NCBI RefSeq assembly: GCF_963924675.1
Contig: NC_089226.1
Span: forward strand, 48,439,124 to 48,503,123
Length of the DNA stretch: 64,000 bases
Reading direction: 5' to 3'
From: Phocoena phocoena
Taxonomy: Eukaryota; Chordata; Mammalia; Artiodactyla; Phocoenidae
Position 1 is the stretch's first letter. Each line of letters starts with the position of its first letter. The notes under the pieces were generated by a model. That model had not been told where the DNA came from and did no database searches. It saw only the letters and a program-made list of their open reading frames with translations. Shown here piece after piece: positions 1 to 10,545 of this stretch. The translations under genes and the position numbers were made by a program.

Positions 1-499
1 TTATACCTCAATAGGTTAGGAAGCCCTGCTACAGACAATGAGAAGACACAAGAATGAATGATTGCCTTATGGATAGTTAGAGAAGGCTTTTTGGAGGTAA
101 TGAATTAATCTGGACTTTTCAAGGCCTTGGACTGGGTCAGAAACAATAAAGAGTTTGGCTTTGGACTCAAGTCTACTACTGCTATCTGTGATCCAGCACT
201 TCTTTGCTAGTGTTGACAGAACATGACATCAGAAGGTGGTGACATGACATTGAAGGTGTACCTTTTCCTTGGGTGGATGAAGGGAAGGGAGAAAGGAGGA
301 GGAAGAGGGGAAGGGTGTCAGGCTAGACGCCATCCTGCCATCTGGAGAGAGAGATGCTAAGCCCGAGTGATAAGCAGAGAGCTAAGCTAAGCGTGGGTGA
401 CTTAAGCCTGAGTGTGCTCTCCCGGGAGGCCAGCAGAAGTAGTAAGCATGTCCTGAAGGGAGAGACTTGTATCTGAAGGTGTTGCGTGATTGGACCTTT
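1..499. other. Unannotated stretch
   Basis: I see no gene and no recognisable repeat here. There is a purine-rich GA run at about 280-318. A short minus-strand open frame at 323-553 has no protein character I recognise and runs into the MIR that follows. Confidence 0.5.
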
Positions 500-650
500 A
501 GCTTTGTGACATTGGGGAAGCTCTTTCACTTCTCTGAGCTTCCATTTCCTCATCTATGCGATGGAGAAAAGATATATTTAGTGGGCTTGTTACACCAACC
601 AAATGAGAAAGCAATTAATATGTTTGGGATATGATAGCCATTAGATAGAT
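500..650 (+). repeat. MIR SINE fragment
   Basis: The stretch has the core MIR phrase order: a 'gtgac..ttgggg.aagct' block, then 'cttctctgagcttcc.tttcctcatct', then a decayed 3' part ending in 'gatagatgttag'. It is strongly diverged, as expected for this pan-mammalian tRNA-derived family. Confidence 0.7.
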
Positions 651-1764
651 GTTAGTTTTCTTCCTTTCCCTAGGAAGATACAGCCCAGTCCCATTTCACT
701 TTCGTTTGTATTAGTGTAGTATGAAAGAGCCTAGAAAGAGGCTGTTTCACTTTCACATCTAGAAGTCAAGAGTGGGAAAGAAAAAGTTTACTGTGTGAAC
801 CAGAACAGATATTAGCTATATTCAACCCACATTTACTGAGCGTCCAGTGTGCCATCATTTTGCTAGGAAGATTTTATTTATCATCCCTAGTGTATTATTA
901 ACATGTACATCCCATTTTCTCCTATTTGAAGTAATTCTGGCGTACCCCTCCCCCCATGATTTTACCTCAGAGAGTCTGTGAGAGACTGTTCCCAACCCCC
1001 AAAACACCTTTCACGTGGGCACAGATTCAGTAATCTGTATGTTATCATAGCTGTTGTTACCCAAGGTATTGGTGCCTGAAGGAACTAAGTAGATAACCCT
1101 GTTCCTAACATTTGCTGCCTAAGAAAATTTTGCTTTGCATGTCAGTAAGCCTTATTTTCTTTATTTAAAAGGCCAAATGACCATCAGAAGGAATTGCTCC
1201 TTGGGATTCTGCAGCCTGCCTAATTTCCAAATAAACTTTTCTTGAGTTCTGTAAGATGAAAACACTTTCTCTCTGTGCTTGAGCCTCGTGCATTGCCCTT
1301 TGCTGAAGCTGTTTCCCCAGCAAATTGCTATGGTTGGTCTCTCAAGCCCGAGGGAAGAAAAAGGTTTTATAATGAAAATGCTGACACGTTCTTATCTACA
1401 GCAGTATGAGTAGGGATGCTATGATCTCATTTATTGTAGAAACCGGATGCCTGTTTTGGCTGAAGGGAGATCAGGCATCCTCCAGAGCTCTGGGGTTTTG
1501 AGTCTTTATCTTGAAAAGTTTGCAGTGAAAAAAATATATATAACTGTAGAGAAATAGGAAACCAGGGCTATACAAACTGCTCCTTGTTCTTCCGGTAAAG
1601 TAGTAAGCTGAATTCCAATAAAGTTCTCGGATGAAGGTGGTCTGAGGGTTTGAGACTGGAAGTGGAGACTATGTATTTGCTTGCTGCATGCCAGACTTAC
1701 TCTCTGTAATGGTTTTATCTGACTATTTAGAAAGAAACTTTAACCTTGATCTTATTCATACTTT
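651..1764. other. Unannotated stretch
   Basis: Mostly unique AT-rich sequence. A weak reverse-MIR or LINE-tail phrase ('acatttactgagcgtccagtgtgcc') lies at about 825-855. No open frame with coding character was seen. Confidence 0.45.
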
Positions 1765-2090
1765 AAAATAATGGTCATCACTATTATATGGATAGCATTC
1801 TGAAATGAGTTATCTTTTATCCCTCCATACAACAGCTCTATGAAGTAGATAATTTATAGAGGAGGAAACTGAAGCACATTGAGTTTAAAATCTTTTCACT
1901 AGGAATGTTCAAGTATCTGGCTGAAGACTTTTTTCCCAAGATATTATTCAGGTGATAAAATAACTTGTTGGACTGGAGATCCTTTTAATCTCTTTCATAT
2001 TCATACTTCGTAAATGACACTATGTCTTGCCCAGAGTCACAAAGTATGTAGTGGTGGCACTGGGGTTTAAGCTCAAGTTTCTGATCGCAA
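1765..2090 (-). repeat. MIR fragment, interrupted
   Basis: Two reverse-complement MIR blocks are visible. About 1765-1890 contains 'gaggaaactgaagcac', and about 2022-2090 contains 'ttgcccagagtcacaaag' and 'ggcactggggttt'. The roughly 130 bp between them does not belong to the MIR and includes 'ttggactggagatcc..ttaatctctt', which resembles the tail of a forward MIR3-type element. This could be a nested old insertion. Confidence 0.55.
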
Positions 2091-3964
2091 GCCCAGGGAA
2101 AGACTCTCTTTTCTTTGTTTGTCCCTCCCTGAGCATTTCCTAAGGACTGACCATGCTTCCAAAGCATTCAACCAAGAAATTTCTGGTATCCCGCCAAGAA
2201 CAGAGGGCAGAACTGGTGTTTGTCCATAACGCTCATTTATGTGATCAAGATGCGTACGTGTTACCTATATTGAATCTTGAAGGGCTGAGGGTGTACGGTA
2301 CATGGATTCAGCAGATGTGTACCAAATGAAGAAAATTGCATTGGTGCCATGAAGACAGGGAAACTTTTCAGATAGTAAGGACAGAAGTAGAGTTGAATGA
2401 CTTCGATATATTGATCCTTACTTCCTGTGATTCTTCACCTCTTGTACTTAGCCCCTAGCCTGGAGATACAATGTCTTTTGTGCTCCTGGAATAGATAGAA
2501 GTGAGGGTATGTAGTTAGGCCAGATGAAGGTATTGCTGGTTTTCTCTTTCACTTTTTTATTTCCCACTCTTAAAAGTCCAGGGCTGGGATATTACCTTCC
2601 TACTTCCAGTCAAATCAGTTTCATCCGTAGTTCCATTTTCAGTTATTTATACTTTTAGTATTAAGCCAAGAAACTCAACAAGTATTTGCATGTGTCAAAG
2701 CCCTGCCACTTCTGTCACAGGGATTTCTGGATGCAATCATATCCTTGAAAGAAGAAAATCTTCATCTCTGTGTAAAGATGGTCTAGGGGATAGCCTTTTT
2801 GAGTTCTAAGGAAGCAAAGAAAGATGGCTTATAAAATTGATTTCAGATGAACCAGCTTTCTGTGAACAAAAGCAGAGTCTGTGCTTGCTTGCATGATCGT
2901 ATTTGTAGGCTTAGCTAATTTTCACATGTTGTCGGACCCACATGCATAGTTTTTGTTCCATTCATATGGATTCAGGAAGATAATTCCTGAATTTTCTAAC
3001 CAAAAAAGGGCAACCCCACATGTTTTATTTTACTCTAACACTGCTAAGGTGTTCTGAATTTTAAATGAGAACTTGGCATTGGCATGTAAGTCTTCTTTAT
3101 ATACATCTTTAGAGAAGAGATCTGTCTGGCAAACCTTAGGTTTCTTTTGCAGGTGTCAGTTAATGTGTCCTCTTTACATTTAATTGATGATGTTTTATTT
3201 CACTTCGTTTCTCTTTGAAACAGTTTAGGAAAACTGTGCAGTAACTTCAATTTCAATGCAACTGAATTTTAGCAAATGAGGAGATAATGAATGGACTGAT
3301 ATAGATCTACAGAGGTTCGACTTTTTTTTTTTAAACTAGGTACATAGCAAGATTACTTCCTGTCTGGAGAAGATTTGCCAAAATCAGTTTACTCAGTCTC
3401 AGAGTATTAATGTTAAGAACTTTATGTTGTGCCTCATAGATGATAGTTCTGAGGGTCCTTTATTACCAATCACAGACTCAGTTCCATCCCTTTAATCTAA
3501 TTCTATATTAAGTTGTAGTGAATTTATTAAGGTGTTCCAATATACCATTCAGAAAATATTAATGAGATTAATATTTTAAAATATTTAAATATTTTAAATA
3601 TTAACATATTTTTACATATTTTAAAATAATAATGAGGTTCATGTGGTGTGTCTACAGTTGCTTACCTTCAAATGAATAATCCTGATGTATTGAACAGTCT
3701 GAAGTTTGTGCCTTGTATACAGGCTGGCTGTTCAGACCTCTCAAGACACTCTTTGTAGCCATTTTTAGCTATGAATCATCTAGCACCTTGTACTGCTATT
3801 TAATGATTGCATATAAACATTCTACTTGCCTGCCCAGCAAGAACATTGTTAGTTTATTTTGCAAATAACTTATGTATTTTTCCTCTTCTGTACTTACCCA
3901 GTGCCTTACAATGGTATGGGTTCTTTCCCAGGAGGGAGGAGATCAAAGCAATTTTAATAGTATA
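2091..3964. other. Unannotated stretch
   Basis: Unique AT-rich sequence with no gene-like frame. A poly-T run (3320-3332) and an AT-rich near-palindrome (listed separately) are the only low-complexity features. Confidence 0.45.
3568..3604. repeat. AT-only near-palindrome
   Basis: A 37-base tract of only A and T reads almost the same on both strands (TTAATATTTT ... AAATATTAA). Such tracts can extrude hairpins or act as unwinding or attachment sites, but chance low-complexity sequence is the simplest reading. Confidence 0.6.
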
Positions 3965-4220
3965 GCTAATCCCTCCTTCTCCTTCAGGATCTGTTTGTGT
4001 CATCTCTCAAGAAAGATATTCCTGGCCACCACATCATCTGTCTGATCCCATGGAGTTGTGAACTTCTTTCTACCATACTGAGCTGAATTGTCACAAGGCT
4101 GTAAATACCACAAGGTGTCAGAGTCTGGGACTTAACATCTTGAACACTTAGCTACTAGTATGGTGCTTGCAACATACTAAATGCTCAATATGTGTTTATT
4201 GAATAAATGGTTTATGTAAT
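3965..4220 (+). repeat. L2 LINE 3' end
   Basis: The order of phrases matches the L2 3' region: a pyrimidine-rich 'ccctccttctccttcaggatctg', a decayed 'gaggtcttcctggccacc' type block, and the terminal 'tagtatggtgcttgcaacatactaaatgctcaatatgtgtttattgaataaatgg'-like tail, split here by divergence. Confidence 0.6.
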
Positions 4221-5144
4221 CTTTACGTCGAATTATTTAGTCAAGGGAGACCTACTATTAAGTTCAAAGAGAAAGGAAGCGTCCTAGTTTTGTTAATACT
4301 TTTCTAGCTTCTCCCAAAATGACACCCATCATACTTTATTTTTAGGGTATCCTTAGCTGCATATAATTTCTACCGAACTCAATTTCATACCATGAAAGCA
4401 GAGGGAAGAAAATGAGGTACTCAATGAATATAAGTTGAATGAACAAATAAATAAATCCCTCAGTTCCCAACACGGACACTGAGAAGTTAGTTGATAAGTA
4501 CTTGGTGAAGAAATGAATGGATAAATGAATGGCTATAAACATAACATCCCACGATAACTTTATTTTGTGGGTTAGTCTAAATCCATCTTAAAACAATTTA
4601 CAGTTTCCTAACAGCTGGGAGGGATTTGTTTTTGCTTCTATTGCTTATAAACTGACACCAGCTTTCATCTCTCTGACAGCCTCAGAATCCAGGTATGGTT
4701 TGATGTCTTTAATAGAATTGAATGATTTGTAGTAAGGCCTTTGAGAAGAGCTGGTCATGTATTTACAGGATGAAGCTTGGCTTCAGTGCTGCCACAGGAC
4801 CTGGCAGCCTTGGTGCTCTGGGAAAGGAGATCATTGGAAAAGTCCCCTTGCTGTGGCATGCTGCTCAGCACCAGCATTTTCTCCATCTCAACTAAACTAG
4901 AATTATCGATCCCTGTGTAAGTCCTTCTGAATTAAGTCCAGTTAAAAGTAGTTTGCTTTCCATTTATTAGCTGAACTACTTTGAATGCTTCATTCCCTTT
5001 AAGAAATTGTTCTGGCCAACTAGGCAGAACTGCTAAAGACTGTTGCTAAGAGCAACCAGCTAAGAAGTTCTTAAATTAACTAACAGGCTACCTCAAATCC
5101 TTTCTAGATACGAGTCTGTGCATGTGTGTGCATGCTCACGTGCC
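4221..5144. other. Unannotated stretch
   Basis: No gene seen. 4435-4540 holds 'ttgaatgaacaaataaataaat' and 'atgaatggataaatgaatgg', which resembles a decayed LINE tail. 4640-4900 is unique, slightly GC-richer sequence. Confidence 0.45.
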
Positions 5145-5340
5145 TGCTTAAATAACAGATGCATATGCAAATGAATAAATGAGTCATTACCTATCGATTC
5201 AGGTTAAGCAGGGCTGCTGTGTAAAAGAGCCAATCAAGAAGAGGAAAATGAATTAATTAATTAGGAGCTCTGCTCAGTAGTGGTTAAGCCATTTGAATAT
5301 CAAAATGCTCCATATTTTAAAATCATTACAGTGGTATGAA
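5145..5340. promoter_or_regulatory. Candidate enhancer-like motif cluster
   Basis: Within about 100 bp there is an exact octamer ATGCAAAT (5165-5172), an AP-1 type TGAGTCA (5180-5186), an ATCGAT Cut/HNF6-type core (5193-5198) and a homeodomain-type AATTAATTAATTA run (5251-5263). No known repeat covers it. Short motifs like these occur by chance in AT-rich DNA, so this is a pointer only. Confidence 0.25.
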
Positions 5341-5414
5341 TTCTGGACTGCAGGTAGAAAATCTAGCTTGTGTACTGCACGAGGACCACGGCTCTCTTTT
5401 ACTCGTGCATCACT

Positions 5415-5480
5415 CCACCCCTACTGCCCAGCATGATACCTGGCACATAGTAGGTGCTTATTAATATTTTCTCTATAAAG
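5415..5480 (+). repeat. L2/MIR 3' tail fragment
   Basis: Contains 'gcatgatacctggcacatagtaggtgcttattaatattt', the terminal phrase shared by L2 and MIR. It is too short to assign between the two. Confidence 0.6.
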
Positions 5481-5504
5481 GAAGGAATGACTGCCTAGAT
5501 AGTA

Positions 5505-5630
5505 GTCCCACTTTATCAATGAGGAATTGGGTGAAAATAAATAACATTCCACAGGTTTATGGAGAGAAATAGGCTAAGCTAGGCTTCAAACCCAGGTCTA
5601 ACTCTGAAAACTATAGTCTGAAGTGAAATG
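5505..5630 (-). repeat. MIR fragment
   Basis: Reverse MIR blocks are visible: 'ccactttatcaatgaggaa' then 'ggcttcaaacccaggtctaactctg'. The central part is decayed. Confidence 0.55.
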
Positions 5631-5744
5631 TTGCTTCTTTTTAAAAATACTTTACAGCACCTAAGTCTAGACACTTCATGCCTTGTGAACTGGCACTTGT
5701 GAAGATAGTGTATCATAGAAGTAGAGATATGAATTCGCAAATTC

Positions 5745-5925
5745 AAAAGATCTGGATTGAAAACTCAGCTTCTATCATTTATTAGTAGTAGGAAAATGGG
5801 CGAGATGCTCAATATTTCTGAAGACTAGAAAAATGGAAATACTAGTGGCTTATTTAAACACACATTGTAAGAATTAAATGAAGTTGTAAATAAAATTACA
5901 TATATAAGCACTTGGTATGGTTTAT
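5745..5925 (+). repeat. MIR fragment
   Basis: Forward MIR order: 'gatctggattgaaaactcagcttctatcatttattag', a diverged centre, 'gtaagaattaaatgaag', then 'taagcacttggtat'. Confidence 0.6.
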
Positions 5926-6067
5926 GCTAAGAAATATTGGCTGACAGTGTTACTGTTACTTAAGACAGCGGAGAAAACGATGTGATAATGTGTTGTTCTG
6001 AGGAATAGATTACACCTAAATGAATGAATAAATAAATAATCTTGCATAACTGAATACTTGTAGTACT

Positions 6068-6287
6068 TTTTTTTTTTTTTTTTTTTTTTTTTGCCATTAC
6101 GCGGGCCTCTCACTGCTGTGGCCTCTCCCGTTGCAGAGCACAGGCTCCGGACGCGCAGGCTCAGCGGCCGTGGCTCACGGGCCCAGCCGCTCCGCGGCAT
6201 GTGGGATCTTCCCGGACCGGGGCATGAACCCGCGTCCCCTGCATCAGCAGGCGGACTCTCAACCACTGTGCCTCCAGGGAATTCCTA
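6068..6287 (-). mobile_element. CHR-type SINE, long cetacean form
   Basis: A tRNA-derived SINE in reverse orientation. The A-tail appears as a poly-T run (6068-6092). The GC-rich body carries 'cgcgggcctctcac', 'caggctccggacgcgcaggctc' and 'gcggactctcaaccactg', and the head ends in 'ccagggaattcc'. TAGTACT flanks it at 6061-6067 and 6288-6294, a 7-bp target-site duplication that extends imperfectly to about 11 bp. This family is diagnostic of whales and dolphins. Confidence 0.92.
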
Positions 6288-6294
6288 TAGTACT

Positions 6295-7149
6295 ATTTTT
6301 TAATCTATTTTTTAAAGTTTATACGGGACTAAAAAATATGGCTCCTGGATCTTCCTAGTCCCAAAGCTATTTTCATTCTCTTATTCAACATTGTAACTGA
6401 AAATATCTTCAAAGTTGAAGACTTGGCCAAGTTGCTTATGTTAATTAACTTCATTTATATGCCTAAACCAGTTTTTCTCTAACCCTAGCTCTTGAGATCC
6501 AAGTATCCAATTATACGTTAATGTTTTGACAAAGTGTAATTTAGGGTGGGGCATTTTATAGAACTGAGCTTTATTTGTTTATCTCAGAGGAGAAGCATTT
6601 GTGGCAGAGAATTGCTTGACCCTTGCAAATATGAATATTTGTTTTTTCATTTGATGAACCACTTGTTTCAGTACCCAGTCTGTCTGGGTAGAAATCATGT
6701 TCTTCAATTTCTTATGGTTGTATTCAGATCTAATCTGAAGAAAGAAAGGTCAGTGATTTAGAACAAGTCAGGGTCTCATGGTTTTCTTCGGAGAAATTGA
6801 GTAAGTCCTAGTACAGGGACACAATTGAAACTGTGATTCATGTGAGCTGTGGCACCTTACAGTCTTTCTTGTAAGGACGGCACATTCATTTTTAAAAGAA
6901 AGATGACTCAATTAATCTAAGCATGGGAACACCTCATTCATCTAGCATAATAAGGAAATTGCAGATTCTACTCAAGCACTTTTTTCTCAAATAAAGTAAG
7001 CCCCTTTAAGTGTGTAAAACATATTTTAAAGCATTTTTCGATGAAACTCTTTAGAAATACAGTATAAACGTCCCGGCTTCAATGATACTATGAGGACCAA
7101 ATGAAAACAGGCATGAAAGCTCTTTGGGGAAAAGTTGTCTCAATGAATA
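6295..7149. other. Unannotated stretch
   Basis: Unique AT-rich sequence. A plus-strand open frame at 6546-6761 shows no domain, signal or splice context that I recognise. Confidence 0.45.
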
Positions 7150-8140
7150 ATTATTAATTAATTTCCTATTTAACAAGCATGTATAGATCTTTTCTTATGA
7201 CAGATCCTGTGTGAGGCTCTGAGAAGGCAATGATGAAGAAAAGAGAGATGGTCTCTCCTTCCTTGAATTTATAATCAGATGAGTAAACAAATACTTATAC
7301 ACTAACAGTTAAAAAGAAGGAAAAGACAAAATAGGAAATTATACAAGGCCTGATTTAAACTAAGAGGTCATGGAAGGTTCCCCTGAGGAAGTAATATTTG
7401 GGAAGGATGAATTAGAATTAGGAAGGTCAAGAAGAATGGCTATGGGTGGTAGGTGGAGGTTTCTGTGAGGTTCAGGAAAAGGAAATACTCGAGAGGATTA
7501 TCAAGCTTAGTGACTGATAAATGGGGAAAGGAAGTGAAAGCAAGGAGAGAGTCAAAGGACATTTCCACGTTTTAAGCCTAGAGTTCTGGGGGAATGATAT
7601 TAATGTCAACAGATCTACTGAAATTAGGAGTGAGGAGGAATTTGACTTTATTTGCATTTATACGTTAAGTTTGGGGTGACAGTGATCCATCCAACTGGTT
7701 GGCCAACCAGTTTCAATGCAGCACTGAGCAAGTGACAGTCCAGCTGCAGCCACGGATTTGAGAGTCGACCACTGTTAATGCTGTGAGAATGGGGGGCATG
7801 TAGAGAGAAATAGAAGTTTGGAAATCCCTACGATGAGAGGTGGAGTAAGAAGTTGAGTAAAGGAGACTAAGAGATTTAGTAATAAATAAGCAATAAATAA
7901 AGGAGAGAATCTCAAGAATAGGGGAGCTGATGTTACAAATATGATATGTATTGAATACTACCTTTCTAGTTTGTGTTAGGCATGTGGGGCATCAAGATGA
8001 ACAAAGCAGACATATGGCCCAGAGGAGGAGAATAATTATTGAGAAAAAATGAGGTTTGGTGATTCCAGTAAAGACAACAGGTTGAAAGCTAAATTGTGGG
8101 TGGTTTGGGGGAGAGGGAATGCGGGAAGGATAGAGGCCAC
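7150..8140 (+). repeat. Ancient L1M (L1ME-type) 3' UTR fragment
   Basis: Phrases follow the long 3' UTR of old L1M elements: 'cctgtgtgaggctctgagaaggcaatgatgaa', 'atggtctctccttccttgaattt', 'aaggttcccctgaggaag', 'acgttaagtttggggtgac', 'ttgagagtcgacca' and 'gtagagagaaatagaag'. It is non-coding and strongly diverged, with possible small indels. Confidence 0.6.
7693..7712. repeat. Perfect 20-bp palindrome
   Basis: AACTGGTTGGCCAACCAGTT equals its own reverse complement over all 20 bases. The flanks (CC before, TC after) do not extend it. It contains the TTGGCCAA core. It lies inside the old L1M fragment. Confidence 0.95.
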
Positions 8141-8329
8141 GGTTGTGTGTTATTTGAGGAAATCTTCAGAAAAAGAAGGGAGAAAAATAGGATGTGTTCT
8201 GGATGGTCTGTAAGGTCTAGTGAAGGCTCTGCTCCAGCTCTTAGGCAGCACTACAGAAAGAAAAGACAAAGAGGACACTGAAAGTGGGGTGTAAAGGAAA
8301 CTGCCCAGTATTAGGAATGGTTATCCTTA

Positions 8330-8455
8330 CATTTCCAAACCAGCTTTGCTATGAATACATCCCTTCTATTTTCTGGGCTTCATTTTGCTTATCAGTACAA
8401 AGAGGTGGAGGTGGTTCAAATACTTCTAAAATCCCTTCCAGTTCTAACATTTTAT
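8330..8455 (+). repeat. MIR3-like fragment
   Basis: Carries 'tctgggcttcattttgcttatcagtacaaagaggtgg' followed by 'ttctaaaatcccttccagttctaacattt'. The 'cccttccagttctaa' close is the 3' signature of MIR3-type elements. Confidence 0.6.
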
Positions 8456-8539
8456 TGATAAAAGTCCCAGAGAGTAGAGTACTGACTTAAGGAGACAAGT
8501 CCCAGAAGAGATGGTCAGGGTGAGAATGAGGGCATACAA

Positions 8540-8755
8540 CCTAACATACTATAATAGCTATAATAATAATAAGTGTAAGAGCTATTTTGAGCAAGGTACT
8601 GTGCTAGACACATTTTCCTTCACAATAACTCTTGGAAGCAAATGTCATAATTCTAGTGTTAAAAAGTATGAAGCCCGAGAGTATAGAGTTTTAGTGACTT
8701 GACCAAAGTTACCAGCAAATAAGTAGACGAGCTGAGATTCAAATCAGGCAGACAT
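8540..8755 (-). repeat. MIR fragment
   Basis: Reverse MIR: 'gagcaaggtactgtgctagacac', 'cttcacaataactcttggaagc', 'agtgacttgaccaaagtta', 'gctgagattcaaatcagg'. Nearly full length. Confidence 0.7.
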
Positions 8756-9867
8756 GAAAATAAGAGGAGATAGAGTTTTCTCTCCTACTGGAATTCTGCA
8801 TCTTTAAGAAAATAGAAAATGATATGTTGGGAGTAAGAGAAGGGGTTTGGGAACAGGGGCCCATGAAGGGTGGAAAAGGTCTAGGTCAATCATGATTGGC
8901 AGTGGGTCCAAGAGAAAGGCAAGACAGCCCCACCCAAGTGGCGGTACCCAGGTCTGTGGTGTGCCTCCAGCCCTGTGACTGGTCTCGTGTATGGCATTCT
9001 GTTCTACAGCCTGAGAGCCAGAATGGAGAAGCAGGAACTGGAGCCAATCCAGGATCCAGGACTGACACATATGTCTTGGAGGAAGTTTAAGTGGGAGACC
9101 AGGGAGTGATGGCAGGATGTGCTACCGAGGCTGACTGCAGGCTCAAGGCTGGGCAAGGAGTCAGGGTAGCCAGAAGCTGGCTGGTAGTGTGCGTGCTTCC
9201 GCCTTTCATTGCTCAAGTTATCCAGTGTGTCTTCTATAATCATTCACAGTGCAGATAAAGAGAGGAGGACCTGGATAAAAAGTAGGCCAAGATTCAAATT
9301 CATATACCATCCCTACTCACCACAGGATGTGACGTGGCTTACAAATACTGTTACCATGCCACGTTGTTATTGATACGATAGTTGAGTGAAATCTGGTTCT
9401 GTGGAAATTTGTATTCTGTTATTTCAGTTAGCCATATTTGGTCAGTTTTTCTCACAGAATAACTTCATTCTCTCACTTCAAAACCTGATCTTATAAAAAG
9501 AATTCTCAAAATATCTCAATACAAATTAATTTTTATATAACACTCATGATAATGAAGGCAGATTTTTTTGTTGTCATCTTTTTTGCTTTTGCCCTTAGGA
9601 TTATTTTATGTATTCTGAGAATGGCTTCACTGGATACTCCTATTATTTCAGTGTACTCCAAATTATCTTAAGTAATTATTTTCTCTGGAAACTATAATGA
9701 ATAAGATAAATATCACTACTTTATACAGTATCACCACATGTTAAAACGACATAGTTAGTTACAAAGTAATGTCTTTAATAAGCATTGTGAGGTTTTACCA
9801 AACTTAAGTTTCTCTTGCTGGGTTAAGAGTCAATATTAACTAATAGCAAAGGGAATAAATGAACAAA
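8756..9867. other. Unannotated stretch
   Basis: 8820-9240 is somewhat GC-richer and carries several overlapping short open frames on both strands (60-88 codons). None shows a recognisable motif, and frame overlap on both strands argues for composition, not coding. An old LTR or L1M remnant is possible. 9240-9867 is plain AT-rich sequence. Confidence 0.4.
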
Positions 9868-9934
9868 AGTAATGTTTATTATATATCTACTATATGTAAG
9901 GAACTATCCCGAGTGCTTCATATACCTTATTTTT

Positions 9935-10157
9935 AAATTTTATTTATTTATTTATTTATATTTTTGCTGTACATGGGCCTCTCAGTGTCGTGGCCTCTCC
10001 CGTTGCGGAGCACAGGCTCCGGACGTGCAGGCTCAGCGGCCATGGCTCACGGGCCCAGCCGCTCCGCGGCATGTGGGATCTTCCCGGACCGGGGCACGAA
10101 CCCGTGTCCCCTGCATCGGCAGGCGGACTCTCAGCCACTGTGCCACCAGGGAAGCCC
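9935..10157 (-). mobile_element. CHR-type SINE, long form, nested in MIR
   Basis: Reverse orientation, with an AT-rich (TTTA)n tail at 9935-9965, then 'gctgtacatgggcctctcagtg', 'caggctccggacgtgcaggctc' and 'caccagggaagccc'. ACCTTATTTTT repeats at 9924-9934 and 10158-10168, a target-site duplication. The CpG-rich body is well preserved, so it is younger than the host MIR. Confidence 0.92.
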
Positions 10158-10208
10158 ACCTTATTTTTTTAATACTCTAAATGAACATATAGGTATTAGC
10201 CCATTTTA

Positions 10209-10404
10209 TTTTTTTTTAAGACTTTTTTTTATGTGGATCATTTTTAAAGTCTTCATTGAATTTGTTACAATATTACTTCTGTTTTATGTTTTTGATTTTT
10301 GGCTGTGAGGCATGTGGGATCTTAGCTCCCCGACCAGGGATTGAACCTGCACCCCCTGCGTTGGAAGCCAAAGTCCCAACCACTGGACCACCAGGGAAGT
10401 CCCA
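10209..10404 (-). mobile_element. CHR-type SINE, older short-body form, nested in MIR
   Basis: Reverse orientation. After a T-rich 3' tail come 'ggctgtgaggcatgtgggatcttagctccccgacc', 'agggattgaacctgcac' and 'caaccactggaccaccagggaagtccc'. A 16-bp target duplication with one mismatch (GTATTAGCCCATTTTA at 10193-10208, GTGTTAGCCCATTTTA at 10405-10420) flanks it. The body lacks the GC-rich block of the long form. Confidence 0.9.
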
Positions 10405-10545
10405 GTGTTAGCCCATTTTAAAGATGAAGAAATAAGCTCAGATGGGTTAAATAAATTTCTTCCTGTCAGACTGCTAGGAAGTGGTACAGTCCACATTTGA
10501 CATAGAGATGTTCGGGTTCAAGTTCAAGGCACTTTCTCTAATATA

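Larger units (their letters stand above)
9868..10545 (-). repeat. MIR split by two SINE insertions
   Basis: Reverse MIR pieces at 9868-9923 ('tttattatatatctactatatgtaaggaactatcccgagtgctt'), 10169-10195 and 10409-10545 ('cccattttaaagatgaagaaataagctcag' to 'attaaccactg') join in order once the two younger SINEs and their target duplications are set aside. Confidence 0.75.

Noticed and set aside
5922..6358. Frames of 70-114 codons on both strands around 6.1 kb, GC-rich and arginine-rich
   Set aside because: Fully explained by a CHR SINE. Near-identical frames recur at 10.0, 28.6, 38.5, 44.6 and 58.1 kb for the same reason.
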